Positions 8,878-18,186 of a stretch of 64,000 bases of DNA are shown in pieces. The translations under genes were made by a program, and so were the position numbers. Source of the stretch: an uncultured Dorea sp. (GTDB lineage Bacteria; Bacillota; Clostridia; Lachnospirales; Lachnospiraceae); contig CANSCI010000002.1 in the NCBI GenBank assembly GCA_947645355.1, positions 27,054-91,053 of the forward strand, read 5' to 3'. The notes under the pieces are model-generated. The model saw only the letters and a program-made list of their open reading frames with translations. It searched no databases and was not told the DNA's origin. The first letter of the stretch is position 1. Every line of letters begins with the position of its first letter.

Positions 8878-10305
8878 ATGAGACATGTACTCAACACCCC
8901 CGGCGGCCCTTCCGCCGGGGAATACCCGGATACCGGCCGGATCAAAGAAGCATGCGGAGTGTTCGGAATCTTTGATCCTCACGGGTCGGATGTGGCAGGA
9001 TCTATCTATTACGGTCTGTCCGCCCTCCAGCACCGCGGGCAGGAATCCTGCGGTATTGCTGTATTTGACACCAGCGGGCCAAAAGGTAATACGAAGATCC
9101 ACAAAGGGCTGGGGCTGGTTCATGAAGTCTTTAAGGAAAAGACGCTGAAGGAACTGAAAGGGAACCTGGGAATCGGACATGTACGTTATTCCACCACAGG
9201 CGCGGCTACACAGAACAATGCCCAGCCCCTTGCGCTCAACTATATGAAGGGGACACTGGCGCTGGCGCACAACGGCAACCTGGTCAACACAGAGGAGCTC
9301 AGGGAAGACCTCGCCAGAACCGGGGCGATCTTCCAGACAACCACTGATTCGGAAATTATCGCTTATGAGATTGCACGGGCAAGGACACAGACAGAGACCG
9401 TGGAAGACGCGATCCGGCTGACAGCTTCTGTACTGCAAGGCGCCTACGGGCTTGTAATCGCAAGCCCGCGCAAGCTGATCGGAGTCCGGGATCCTCTGGG
9501 AATCAAGCCTCTTTGCCTGGGGAAGCGGGGAGATACCTATATGATTGCATCAGAGAGTTGTGCTCTGACCTCGGTGGGTGCAAGCTTTCTGCGGGACATA
9601 CGCCCCGGGGAGATCGTCACGGTGTCCCGCGGGGGAATTACGTCCAACCTTGACCTCTGTCAGCAGAAACAGGCACACTGCATCTTTGAATACATTTATT
9701 TTGCACGATTAGACAGCACCCTGGACGGAGTCTCTGTCTACGAATCCCGGAAAAAAGCCGGGGCGGCCCTTGCAAAGGCCTACCCCGCAGAGGCAGACCT
9801 GGTCACAGGCGTCCCCGACTCCGGCATCACGGCTGCACAAGGATACGCAGAAGAAGCGGGCCTTCCCTTCCAGCTGGCATTTTACAAAAACAGCTATATA
9901 GGGAGAACCTTTATCAAGCCCACGCAGAAGGAACGGGAATCCAGTGTGCGGCTGAAGCTCAGTGTCCTTGGAAACACGGTAAACGGCAAAAATATTGTGC
10001 TGGTTGACGACTCTATCGTCCGCGGCACTACTATCGCCAACCTGATCCGCCTGCTCAAGCAGGCCGGCGCACGCAAGGTACACGTTCGGATCAGCTCCCC
10101 GCCGTTTCTGTACCCCTGCTACTTTGGCACAGACGTTCCGTCCAACCGGCAGCTTCTGGCGGCCTCACACTCTTCGGAGGAGATCCGGCAGATCATCGGG
10201 GCAGACTCGCTGGGATATCTGAGGGTGGAGGATCTCTCCTCCATTGCGCCGGGGCTTTCCCTGTGCAGGGCGTGCTTTGACCGGCAGTATCCGATGAAAA
10301 TCTAG
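8878..10305 (+). CDS. purF: Amidophosphoribosyltransferase (glutamine PRPP amidotransferase)
   Basis: 475 residues. Cys26 in KEACGVFG would become the N-terminal nucleophile of the class II glutaminase domain after a 25-residue propeptide is removed. ALQHRGQES, GHVRYST and LAHNGNL are the glutaminase signatures. The phosphoribosyltransferase domain carries the PRPP loop VLVDDSIVRGTT near residue 375, and Cys residues in HCIFEYIYFAR and LCRACFD fit the Fe-S type of PurF found in Bacillus. It catalyses the first step of purine synthesis in the cytoplasm. It sits 12 nt after glnA, apart from other pur genes, so the shared feature of the neighbourhood is glutamine. Confidence 0.96.
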   Translation: MRHVLNTPGGPSAGEYPDTGRIKEACGVFGIFDPHGSDVAGSIYYGLSALQHRGQESCGIAVFDTSGPKGNTKIHKGLGLVHEVFKEKTLKELKGNLGIGHVRYSTTGAATQNNAQPLALNYMKGTLALAHNGNLVNTEELREDLARTGAIFQTTTDSEIIAYEIARARTQTETVEDAIRLTASVLQGAYGLVIASPRKLIGVRDPLGIKPLCLGKRGDTYMIASESCALTSVGASFLRDIRPGEIVTVSRGGITSNLDLCQQKQAHCIFEYIYFARLDSTLDGVSVYESRKKAGAALAKAYPAEADLVTGVPDSGITAAQGYAEEAGLPFQLAFYKNSYIGRTFIKPTQKERESSVRLKLSVLGNTVNGKNIVLVDDSIVRGTTIANLIRLLKQAGARKVHVRISSPPFLYPCYFGTDVPSNRQLLAASHSSEEIRQIIGADSLGYLRVEDLSSIAPGLSLCRACFDRQYPMKI

Positions 10306-10313
10306 GCGGCATA

Positions 10314-10359
10314 AAAGAGTACAGTATATATCTATGTGTAGATATATACTGTACTCTTT
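10314..10359. terminator. Bidirectional terminator between purF and the polysaccharide cluster
   Basis: A perfect 21-bp inverted repeat (AAAGAGTACAGT... and complement) around a TGTG loop. It lies between the convergent purF stop (10305) and the last gene of the cluster (stop at 10374), and has A/T ends in both directions. Confidence 0.85.
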
Positions 10360-10373
10360 AACACATCTTCGCC

Positions 10374-11414
10374 TTAAACATTATTTTTTACCGCTTCCAC
10401 GCAGCACTTAAGGCCCTCGGCCAAATGCACATGGGCCGTCCACCCCAGAGCCCTTAACGCCGAGGCATCCAAAAGAGATCTCTGGTGCATGGAATATCCC
10501 CTTCGCTCCTCTTCCTCCGGCAGCTCATAGACGACCTTTGTCCCTGCCAGCCCTGCCAATTCTTCAGCCATCTCTCCAAGCTTCACATCAGAAGCCGCAT
10601 CCGCGATATTGTACGCCTTGCCTGATGCTCCGCGCAACATTGTATACAGCACCCCCATTGCTGCATCCGTGACAAATGTATACGAATATTCCTGCCTGCC
10701 CTCGCTCTTCAGCACAATATCCCTGCCCTCTGCCGCCCTCCTGATAAACTGTGCCGCCGCCTTGGAATCATCCGGCAATGACGTAGGTCCATAGATCCGG
10801 CTGAGCCGGGGGATCACAAACCCCACCCCATATGCCTGCCCGTACGCATTGCACAGCGCCTCACCCAGTCTTTTACTCTCAGGGTATCCGGCCCGCACCG
10901 TATTACAGTCAATATATCCCAGATAGCTTTCGTCAAAGCTTCTCACATCTCCGCGATTTTCCCCATAGATCTCCACTGACGACAGAAAGCAAAAACGTTT
11001 GATGCCATGGGATACCCCATATTCCAGAAGTTCTCTGGTACCCAGCACATTTGCCGTAATCGTTCCGACAGGATCCCGCGCATATTGAAGAGGATGCGTA
11101 TTGCTGGCTGCATGGATGATATATCCGGTCTCCCCGCATTCCGGGATCTTCTGATTAATATCACAGGACATGTACTGAAATCCCTCCTCCTTCCAATAAT
11201 CAGCAAAACGCTCTCTCGCCACCGCCTTCCTCCGGCTTAACGCAACGATCCTGAACTTCTGTCCCATTTCCATCTTCCTGTACATGAATAGATCTGTCAG
11301 ACATTTCCCGATCCCCCCTGTTGCACCTGAAATAAGAATGGTTCTCCCCTCCAGCTGTTCCCAGGGAAGTGGTTCTCTGCAGATCCGCTTGATTTCCTGT
11401 TCGTAGATCCCCAT
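10374..11414 (-). CDS. NAD-dependent epimerase/dehydratase (extended SDR)
   Basis: 346 residues. The Rossmann motif GATGGIGKCL lies near residue 30 and the catalytic YxxxK in AGYPESKRLGE. SSVEIYGENRG upstream of it provides the Ser/Thr of the extended-SDR triad. It most resembles UDP-sugar or CDP-alditol pathway epimerases, but the substrate cannot be read from sequence. It is a clear paralogue of the gene at 18187-19236; each copy lies near IspD-like cytidylyltransferases and a TagF-like transferase. An analogous pairing of cytidylyltransferase and NAD epimerase is described for arabinitol in pneumococcal capsules (recalled, unchecked). It is the last gene of the cluster and is followed by the terminator. 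Confidence 0.85.
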   Translation of the reverse strand: MGIYEQEIKRICREPLPWEQLEGRTILISGATGGIGKCLTDLFMYRKMEMGQKFRIVALSRRKAVARERFADYWKEEGFQYMSCDINQKIPECGETGYIIHAASNTHPLQYARDPVGTITANVLGTRELLEYGVSHGIKRFCFLSSVEIYGENRGDVRSFDESYLGYIDCNTVRAGYPESKRLGEALCNAYGQAYGVGFVIPRLSRIYGPTSLPDDSKAAAQFIRRAAEGRDIVLKSEGRQEYSYTFVTDAAMGVLYTMLRGASGKAYNIADAASDVKLGEMAEELAGLAGTKVVYELPEEEERRGYSMHQRSLLDASALRALGWTAHVHLAEGLKCCVEAVKNNV

Positions 11415-11432
11415 ATATCCGGTTTCCTTTCC

Positions 11433-12578
11433 TTAAATTAAAAAGTTCTTATCCGCATAAACGATCCTGTACTTTTTTTGGCACATATAAAAATACAGCG
11501 TCATCAACCGCTCCGACACAAACCCCGGATAGCGGTTCCCGTAAGGATCCTCTTTCTCCCCGCCGTGATCCGCCACAGCCTCCAGGATCGGGAACAGCCA
11601 TCCGCACAGCCGATCCAGGATCTCCCGGTGCATAATAAACATATTGCAGGTAAAATACAGATTGCCTGCAAATACCTTCTGCGCCCACACATAGGCCTCA
11701 GGATCATATTTTTGTAAATAAGAAAGAAGAAAATCCCAGTCCGACGGGTCATGCCTCTCCCGGTAATTTTCTCCGATGCTCGGAGCAATATACGCCGGCA
11801 CCGGAAGGATCATATCTATGTGGTTCTTTTCCATAATGTCAAGCCAATCCGGCGGCAGAAGAAAATGCCTCCGGTAATGGGACAGCCCTATCACGTCCTC
11901 CTTTGCATGCTTCCAGATCCAGTAAAGACCGGTAAGCTCACAAAACTGCCGGTTTCTTGCCGATATATTCTCTCCGGTGTCATCCGTCAGGATCCCCGGC
12001 TTCAACCGTTGATCTGTAAGAGCCGCCCCTACCTGAATCGCCTTTTCATAGGACGGACTTTCATAAGGGGCAGAAAGAGGACGGTCATAAATGGATTTTG
12101 CCATATAGATGCAGCCCCGCAAGGACCTTTCTTTCTCATCTCCCGGCGGCAGAGCAGCCGCCCCGGAGGAAAACTCATAAATCTTTACAAACTCTCTCCC
12201 CTCCTGTCTGTATACTTTCTGCACGTAGGCATTGCGAAAGTCACTGTCCATCTCTGCACTGACCGGAAGAATCCTTTTGGAACCCAGCTTTCTCAGAGTC
12301 TCCTCAATCCGTGCATGATAGATCCCCTTTGTGGCAATCAAAACCGGAAATGCCGGATTCAGGGGAAATTGATCTGACAGCTCCCGAACGGGGACCCCAT
12401 CCACAGAAGCATCATTTCCTGTCAGCGTATCCACAAGAAAAGCCTCTACCGATAACTCAGGATATAGAAAATCCAGGTAACCTTTTACGGCTTTTCCACG
12501 GGAAGCCGCGCCCACAATATAGACTTTCCCGGCCGCCTCCAGACAGCCTGGCCCTGTTCTTTCCATCTGATCACTCAT
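11433..12578 (-). CDS. DUF4422 glycosyltransferase-like protein with N-terminal Rossmann-like domain
   Basis: 381 residues in two parts. Residues ~17-100 form a Rossmann-like domain (VYIVGAASRGKAVKGYL, then EAFLVD) of the type found on many proteins of this cluster. Residues ~130-381 match DUF4422, seen in capsule and exopolysaccharide loci and presumed to be a glycosyltransferase (ENISARNRQFCELTGLYW, GLSHYRRHF, NMFIMHREI). The predicted role is transfer of a sugar in surface glycan synthesis. No signal peptide or membrane segment is visible. Separated from the upstream TagF-like gene by about 60 nt. Confidence 0.78.
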   Translation of the reverse strand: MSDQMERTGPGCLEAAGKVYIVGAASRGKAVKGYLDFLYPELSVEAFLVDTLTGNDASVDGVPVRELSDQFPLNPAFPVLIATKGIYHARIEETLRKLGSKRILPVSAEMDSDFRNAYVQKVYRQEGREFVKIYEFSSGAAALPPGDEKERSLRGCIYMAKSIYDRPLSAPYESPSYEKAIQVGAALTDQRLKPGILTDDTGENISARNRQFCELTGLYWIWKHAKEDVIGLSHYRRHFLLPPDWLDIMEKNHIDMILPVPAYIAPSIGENYRERHDPSDWDFLLSYLQKYDPEAYVWAQKVFAGNLYFTCNMFIMHREILDRLCGWLFPILEAVADHGGEKEDPYGNRYPGFVSERLMTLYFYMCQKKYRIVYADKNFLI

Positions 12579-12640
12579 TCCTGCTTCTGCCTCTCCTCTT
12601 CCAAATGCTTTTTATCTATTTTTCTTTAACATGGCTTATA

Positions 12641-13942
12641 TTAACCGCTCTCAATATGCTGTATCATCACCGGTTTCCCTGTCTCCTTATACAGCCAGAC
12701 CACCGAACTCCAATCCCCGTAATATGCGTCGCTTAACCCGATGGCCGGATACATATCAGGTGTATCGTCAAAGATTCCTTTATCCTCCTGAATAAACTGA
12801 TCTTTTATCTCCATGTATCTTTTATATAACTGTGGATGTGAGGACAAAAGTGTAGCCTCCATCAAAGGATGGGGACGCCACAAAAGTATCACTTCTTCCT
12901 GCTCCCCAATATATTGAATTACGTCATGGATCTTCTCTAAATACGGAGCGCCTCCGTTCAGCAGGCTGTTTACACTGGTGTTATAAAAAATCACCTTTTT
13001 CCCCTCTGCCTTTTTCTTCCATTCCTCCGGTATATCCCGGCTCTGCCTGTTCATAGAACGCACTTTGTCTATTTTGGGAGAACCTAGGGGCAGAAGCTTT
13101 TTTGCAAGGTCAAACCCCGGGAAAATCTCCTCAAACTGGCGGATATATTCTTCTTTTTCCTTTTCATTCTGCACAACCACATAATCGGCGTAAAGCAAAA
13201 CCTTAACCATCGTTACATGCTCTGCAACACTTTTTCCGTCCCACACATAATAAGGAATATATACCAATTTTTCTGTAAAAGTTTTTATATTTTTTGAGTA
13301 AAAGAAAGGATGGACACTGGTTGTGTAATTTCCGTCGTCAAAAGGGTTATGGATAAATACAAGATCCGGCTGCCGCAGCTTAAAGTCATAGGCATCGTAA
13401 TGGGTAATCTCTACATAATCGGGGAAAAGTTCTCCCTCATAGTGCTCTTCCCGGAACGACCCGTCCGGATTCCGGTCATAGTATGGAATAGGGATGACAT
13501 AGACATCCGCATTCTCATCCTCCTTCGCCGCCATCCAGACACTCTCCAGCGAATCCCACATGGCTGCTTTGTACGGAAGAAATACAACCTCCTGCTTATC
13601 CGGCATATCTTTTTCCAGATCATGCCGAATCCGGGAAAGGTGCCCTTTCATCCGTTTCAAAAGTTCCGCCTGCATGGTTGAATCGTCAGCAGTAAGAGAC
13701 AACTGATACAGCGTCTCGCAATAATCCTCCAGTTCATTGACCGTATCTGTCCCTTCCCCGCACAGGGATTCCACTGTATTTCCTATACGGATGGCGCTCT
13801 CCTGGGCGTCAGCCAAAAGCCCTGTCAGCTTCTGCATCTGTCCGCCGCCGGCTCCTTTTACCAGAATCTCCTTGATTGTCCGGCACGTCTCATCCTGCAG
13901 ATCAACCATAGAAAATAATTTCTTTCTCATTGTCCGGCTCAT
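12641..13942 (-). CDS. CDP-glycerol:glycerophosphate transferase family protein (TagF-like)
   Basis: 433 residues. The first ~140 are helical and charged, probably coiled coil. The rest resembles the Glyphos_transf/TagF fold: PDLVFIHNPFDDGNY, VYIPYYVWDG, GSPKIDKV, VIFYNTSV, LLWRPHPLMEA (RPHP) and SDAYYGDWSSVVW, which replaces the usual TDYSS loop. Such enzymes move alditol-phosphate units from CDP-alditols onto glycan or teichoic-acid chains at the cytoplasmic membrane. It is followed upstream on the transcript by two IspD-like cytidylyltransferases that could supply its donor. The ATG has GGAGGG 6 nt upstream. Confidence 0.8.
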   Translation of the reverse strand: MSRTMRKKLFSMVDLQDETCRTIKEILVKGAGGGQMQKLTGLLADAQESAIRIGNTVESLCGEGTDTVNELEDYCETLYQLSLTADDSTMQAELLKRMKGHLSRIRHDLEKDMPDKQEVVFLPYKAAMWDSLESVWMAAKEDENADVYVIPIPYYDRNPDGSFREEHYEGELFPDYVEITHYDAYDFKLRQPDLVFIHNPFDDGNYTTSVHPFFYSKNIKTFTEKLVYIPYYVWDGKSVAEHVTMVKVLLYADYVVVQNEKEKEEYIRQFEEIFPGFDLAKKLLPLGSPKIDKVRSMNRQSRDIPEEWKKKAEGKKVIFYNTSVNSLLNGGAPYLEKIHDVIQYIGEQEEVILLWRPHPLMEATLLSSHPQLYKRYMEIKDQFIQEDKGIFDDTPDMYPAIGLSDAYYGDWSSVVWLYKETGKPVMIQHIESG

Positions 13943-13957
13943 ATATGACCCTCCCTG

Positions 13958-14671
13958 CTACTTCATACCTTCCATCTTTTTCGCCTCCAGCAGCGCCTCA
14001 AAAATCTCCAGGTCATCGATGGAAGTCAGCTTAATATTTTTTTCAGAACCCAGAGAAAAATACAGACGATACCCTAACTCCGTAAAGAGCGTACAGGTAG
14101 ACACTGAATTGGTGATCCCTTTCTTCTGTGCATCCTCATGAGCCTTCAAAAGCGTCCCTACGGAAGCACACTGGGGTGTTTGGGTAACCTTCAGGTTATC
14201 TCTGGATATCTGTCCGGATGAGGTGATCCCGTCTTCTGTACACAGCATGGCCGTGTTGCACGGCACAACCGACACTGCGTTGCCGAATTGTGCGGCCACC
14301 CGGATACAATCCGAGATGATCTCCTCCGACACCAGCGGACGGATCGCGTCATGCACCAGTATCAGATCCTCCTTCTCATGGCGGGATGCGATATCCTGCA
14401 CACCCTTTCGGATCGACTCCTGCCCATTGCCTCCACCCGGCACGATCTTTTCCAGTTTGGTAATGTCATACTGTCTGCAATAGGCATTTAAGATCTTCTC
14501 CCAGCCCTCTACGCATACCACAACAATCCCATCAATACAAGGATGTTTCTGAAAAGCTTCCATCGTATACAGGATCACCGGTTTGTCCTGTACATTTAAA
14601 AACTGCTTCGGAATGTCCTGTCCCATCCGCTGCCCGTAGCCGCCTGCAATAATTAAAGCAATATTCTGCAT
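13958..14671 (-). CDS. IspD/TarI-like cytidylyltransferase, copy 1
   Basis: 237 residues, right for the IspD/TarI family. Intact nucleotide loop: IAGGYGQRM (residues 9-16, Arg15) with PKQF, then VHDAIRP and the TQTPQ motif. It transfers CMP from CTP to a phosphorylated polyol. Three homologues in one glycan locus, together with TagF-like transferases, point to ribitol-5-phosphate or another alditol phosphate rather than methylerythritol phosphate, but IspD activity cannot be excluded from sequence alone. It starts 13 nt after the stop of copy 2. Confidence 0.85.
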   Translation of the reverse strand: MQNIALIIAGGYGQRMGQDIPKQFLNVQDKPVILYTMEAFQKHPCIDGIVVVCVEGWEKILNAYCRQYDITKLEKIVPGGGNGQESIRKGVQDIASRHEKEDLILVHDAIRPLVSEEIISDCIRVAAQFGNAVSVVPCNTAMLCTEDGITSSGQISRDNLKVTQTPQCASVGTLLKAHEDAQKKGITNSVSTCTLFTELGYRLYFSLGSEKNIKLTSIDDLEIFEALLEAKKMEGMK

Positions 14672-14684
14672 GAATCATACCTCA

Positions 14685-15377
14685 CTACTTCATATGATAT
14701 AATGCCTTGAACATCTCCACATCCTCAACGGCATTGATCTTAATATTTAGATCCGATCCCCTGGAAAAGTACACAGTCTCCCCCAGTCTGGCGATCATAC
14801 TGTTATTGTCCATGCAGTAAAGCACTCCTTTTTCCAGAGCCTCCGCATGCATTTTTTTCAAATATCCCAGGCGGTACGACTGAGGCGTCTGGATCCGCCG
14901 GACCTTTTGTTTGACAATACTTTCCTTTCCGCTGAGCCCGTCATCACTGAGCATGATCGTGTCCACTGAGCGCACAGCTGCCACTCCCATGCCCTTTTTC
15001 CTGCAGGTGCAGATACTGTCTGTGATCAGATCCTCCGTCACCAGGGGACGGATCGCGTCATGCACGACGATCACATCATCCGGCTCTCCGTTCTGCGCCA
15101 GCCATTCCACACCCCGGCGGCTGGATTCCTGACCGTCCGGACCGCCTTCCACGATGGCCGACAGCTTTGTTATATTAAACTGCTTCGCATAGGCCCGCAC
15201 CATCTCCTGCCAGCCAGGCAGACAGGAGACAACGATCTCGTCGATCTCCGGGTGTCTCTGAAAGGCCTGTAGTGTATATACAATCACCGGACGATTATCT
15301 ACAATCACAAACTGTTTTGGAATATCCATCTGAAAACCCGGGTCAAGCCCTGCGGCCAGTATTAGTCCTTTGTTCAT
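14685..15377 (-). CDS. IspD/TarI-like cytidylyltransferase, copy 2, with altered nucleotide loop
   Basis: 230 residues and clearly homologous to copies 1 and 3 along its whole length: PKQF, VVHDAIRP and IQTPQ are kept. The first loop, however, reads ILAAGLDPGFQMD instead of AGGxGxRM, so the second glycine and the arginine that contact CTP in the family are missing (Arg replaced by Gln16). This may mean changed substrate use, loss of catalysis, or a partner role with copy 1, which lies directly downstream. The start ATG at 15377 follows GAGGAA at a slightly long distance. Confidence 0.8.
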   Translation of the reverse strand: MNKGLILAAGLDPGFQMDIPKQFVIVDNRPVIVYTLQAFQRHPEIDEIVVSCLPGWQEMVRAYAKQFNITKLSAIVEGGPDGQESSRRGVEWLAQNGEPDDVIVVHDAIRPLVTEDLITDSICTCRKKGMGVAAVRSVDTIMLSDDGLSGKESIVKQKVRRIQTPQSYRLGYLKKMHAEALEKGVLYCMDNNSMIARLGETVYFSRGSDLNIKINAVEDVEMFKALYHMK

Positions 15378-15458
15378 ATATTATCATTTCCTCTCTATTT
15401 CTACATTATTATATTTCGATTGACTGCAGATTGCAAGCAGTCTGCAATCCTTGCAGCT

Positions 15459-16595
15459 TCACGATTCATACAGATCCATCAGTTTCCCGCAGGATGCCTC
15501 AATATGATACCCGGTCTGCCAAAAGCTTCTGTCTATCCTGCCTTGGCCGTCTTCTTTCCTGGCCCTGGCCGTTCTATCCGCCTCTACGTCTGCTTTCTTA
15601 AGCGCTTCTGTCCAGATCCTCTCTTTAAGAGGCAGGAACTTCACCAGGCCGGTGATATCTGTCTCCTCCGTCACAGAATCTGATACCAGGCACCTAAGGC
15701 CGACAGCCTGAGCCTCTATCACAGAGATCGGAAGCCCTTCAAATATAGAGGGAAGGCAGAACACATCCATTGCCTGCAGCAAGTCCGGAATATCCTCCCG
15801 CCAGTCATAACACATCACATGTTCCTGCATTCCCAGCTCACCGACAAGCTTTCTCACTTCCGATATCTTTTCTCCCTGCCCGATCAGGATCAGATATAAC
15901 CTTTGATCCTTTTCATGTGCTGTGGCAAAACACCTAACCAGAAATTCCTGATTCTTCTGATAGCTATACCTCCCTACATTGCCGACCACGATCCGATCCT
16001 TGATTCCAAGCCGGCCGCGGATCACTTCCCTCATCTCCCGACTATAACGAAACCGCCGTGTATCTATAGCATTGGGAAGGATACGGATCCGATCCCTTGG
16101 AATATCCGGGGAAAAGAGCCAGTCTGCCGCCACCCGGGAACAGGCGCACAGATCCGTCGCGTATTCCATAGAAAACCGGGCTTTGTAATCCATATGGTCT
16201 CTCCATAGCTTCTCCCGTTCTGCCGGATCTACAAAATCAAGCCCCGAATTATGGGAATGGACAATGACCTTCGGAACCTTCATCTGCATCGCGATCTCTT
16301 CTATTAAGAATCCGCGCCAGGCACTTGTATGCAGATGGAGCACATCGAAGCCCTCCTCCAGAATACTCCTGATCTCCCTTGCAAATGCTTCTCTTCCATC
16401 TCTCTGGACACTATTCAGCTGATACACCGGGAACCTAAAACTCTCATATTCCTTAGTTGCCCTGAGACTGTCCGCCGATCTCGTTAGAAATGAAAACTCA
16501 TACTTGGACTGATCAATATACGGTATATGGTTGAAAATATAGCGGTATACACCGTTATGAATCTCCGGCGGCGTCATATGTAATATTTTCATCAT
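15459..16595 (-). CDS. Glycosyltransferase family 4 protein
   Basis: About 378 residues with a GT-B layout. The N-terminal acceptor half starts MKILHMTPPEIHNGVYRY; the C-terminal half has VGNVGRYSYQKNQEFLVRCF, LYLILIGQGE and DVFCLPSIFEGLPISVIEAQAVG, with the nucleotide-sugar-binding E-x7-E pattern of GT4. It transfers a sugar from an NDP donor during cytoplasmic assembly of the glycan. The ATG at 16595 is chosen because AGGAGG lies 8 nt upstream; an in-frame GTG three codons earlier overlaps that site. About 80 nt with small inverted repeats separate it from the next gene. Confidence 0.88.
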   Translation of the reverse strand: MMKILHMTPPEIHNGVYRYIFNHIPYIDQSKYEFSFLTRSADSLRATKEYESFRFPVYQLNSVQRDGREAFAREIRSILEEGFDVLHLHTSAWRGFLIEEIAMQMKVPKVIVHSHNSGLDFVDPAEREKLWRDHMDYKARFSMEYATDLCACSRVAADWLFSPDIPRDRIRILPNAIDTRRFRYSREMREVIRGRLGIKDRIVVGNVGRYSYQKNQEFLVRCFATAHEKDQRLYLILIGQGEKISEVRKLVGELGMQEHVMCYDWREDIPDLLQAMDVFCLPSIFEGLPISVIEAQAVGLRCLVSDSVTEETDITGLVKFLPLKERIWTEALKKADVEADRTARARKEDGQGRIDRSFWQTGYHIEASCGKLMDLYES

Positions 16596-16679
16596 ATGCT
16601 GCACCTCCTACTTTCTTTTTTATCACGGCCTCCGCAGGCGACGGATCCTTCAGATCATAGAGCCTCCGATCTCTCCGGC

Positions 16680-18185
16680 TTAATCCTCTTCAGGTTTTAC
16701 TATCCTGTCCAACCATTTTATGAGCTGTTGTACCACAGCCGCCGAGGCTCTTCCCTCATCATAAGAACCATATTGTTCCAAAAATCCGCCTAATTCTTTT
16801 TTATAGCTCTCTTCATCAAACTCTCTGATCTTCCTGCACAGTTCTTCATTACTGAATGCTTCTATATATGGCATCTGTCCGAAAGGAAGATAGTAGCCCC
16901 GCTCTTTTTGATACTTGTCCAGATCCGGATGGAACAAAAAAACAGGCTTCTTCTGAAGGGAAAAATCCCACATAATGGACGAATAGTCCGTGATCAGGAT
17001 ATCCGCAACAGCCAGTAATTCCTGGACATCCTCATAGGCCGTCACATTGATCCATTCATCGCACCAGGAATATCTCCTTTCAGGATTCTTCTCATAAGGA
17101 TGGAATCTTATAAAATGCCGGAATCTCTTCCCAAATCTTTCTTCTAAGGCCTGCCCAATCTCTTCCATCCTGAGGATTTCCTCCTTCATCATGCAGACAT
17201 CTTTACCGGAACCCTGAATTTCTTCTGTTCCTGAAGCTTCCCGGTAAGTAGGCGCAAAAAGTACAATCCTCTCTTCCGGCCCTACCCGGTACAGTTCCTC
17301 GATCTTTCTTCTTCTCTCCCCTGCTTTCCAGAAAATATCGTTCCTGGGATACCCACACTCCAAAATCTCTCCCTGATAATGAAAGGCGCTCCGATACAAA
17401 CGGCTGTTGAAGCTTGTCGGGGATACCATGACATCTTCCATCCCTGAATTCATCTCGCAAAGATCCAGATAGGAAACCGGAAGCCCTTCCGCATCAAATT
17501 CGATCTTCTTTAAGGGACCCCCGCCATGCCAGGTCTGCATATAAAACTGTCCGCCCCTTTTTCTGGTAAGATAACTTTTATGCTGATTGTCTATCCAGAT
17601 CTTCGCGGTACCAAGCTCATAATAATGCTCGTAGGAACCGTACTGAACCGTGCGTATTCCTTTCGGGAACTGTGCACGGCAATCATTCGTAAGCCACACC
17701 AGATCCAAAGGACGTTCTTCTTTTACCCCCGACCTCCCCTTCAGTAGCTCTAATGCAATATATTTGGGATTCCCGCCGAAGCCGTATCCGTCACGATGTG
17801 ATAACACAATTTTATCTTCTGATACCGGAAACTCCCAGATCTCCTTGTACATCTGCTCCATCAGCATGGAAACTGTACAGTATGCCTGAAATCCTTTCTT
17901 TTCCAAATACTCTTTTATCTGCATTTCATATCTTGGCATTACTGATATGATCACGTAAGAGTCCTCCCGGACATTGCAATATTCCGTTATCTCTTTGACG
18001 GGATACCCACGCAGAGAATCCGGATTCCCTTTTCTGTCGGACACCGCAATGCCAATCTGGCGCCCGTGCAGATATGGGTCTAAGAGGCACAATAGATCCC
18101 CTGCCACCCCTCCGGCCCCATAGATCAAGATATATTGATATTTTTTGAAATGTTCTGATAACTTTTCTAAAAAAACAGACTTCAT
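16680..18185 (-). CDS. TagF-like CDP-alditol phosphotransferase with N-terminal Rossmann-like domain
   Basis: 501 residues. Residues ~18-100 form the cluster's recurring Rossmann-like domain (ILIYGAGGVAGDLL, then IAVSDRKG). The rest is a classical TagF catalytic region: YMQTWHGGGPLKK, SPTSFNSRLYRSAF, GYPRNDIF, FAPTYREA, IRFHPYEKN and ITDYSSIMWDF. It probably polymerises or adds alditol phosphates (glycerol, ribitol or similar) to the glycan. ATG 18185 is preferred over in-frame GTG codons just upstream. The gene starts 1 nt after the epimerase stop and pairs with that epimerase and cytidylyltransferase copy 3. Confidence 0.9.
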   Translation of the reverse strand: MKSVFLEKLSEHFKKYQYILIYGAGGVAGDLLCLLDPYLHGRQIGIAVSDRKGNPDSLRGYPVKEITEYCNVREDSYVIISVMPRYEMQIKEYLEKKGFQAYCTVSMLMEQMYKEIWEFPVSEDKIVLSHRDGYGFGGNPKYIALELLKGRSGVKEERPLDLVWLTNDCRAQFPKGIRTVQYGSYEHYYELGTAKIWIDNQHKSYLTRKRGGQFYMQTWHGGGPLKKIEFDAEGLPVSYLDLCEMNSGMEDVMVSPTSFNSRLYRSAFHYQGEILECGYPRNDIFWKAGERRRKIEELYRVGPEERIVLFAPTYREASGTEEIQGSGKDVCMMKEEILRMEEIGQALEERFGKRFRHFIRFHPYEKNPERRYSWCDEWINVTAYEDVQELLAVADILITDYSSIMWDFSLQKKPVFLFHPDLDKYQKERGYYLPFGQMPYIEAFSNEELCRKIREFDEESYKKELGGFLEQYGSYDEGRASAAVVQQLIKWLDRIVKPEED

Positions 18186-18186
18186 T

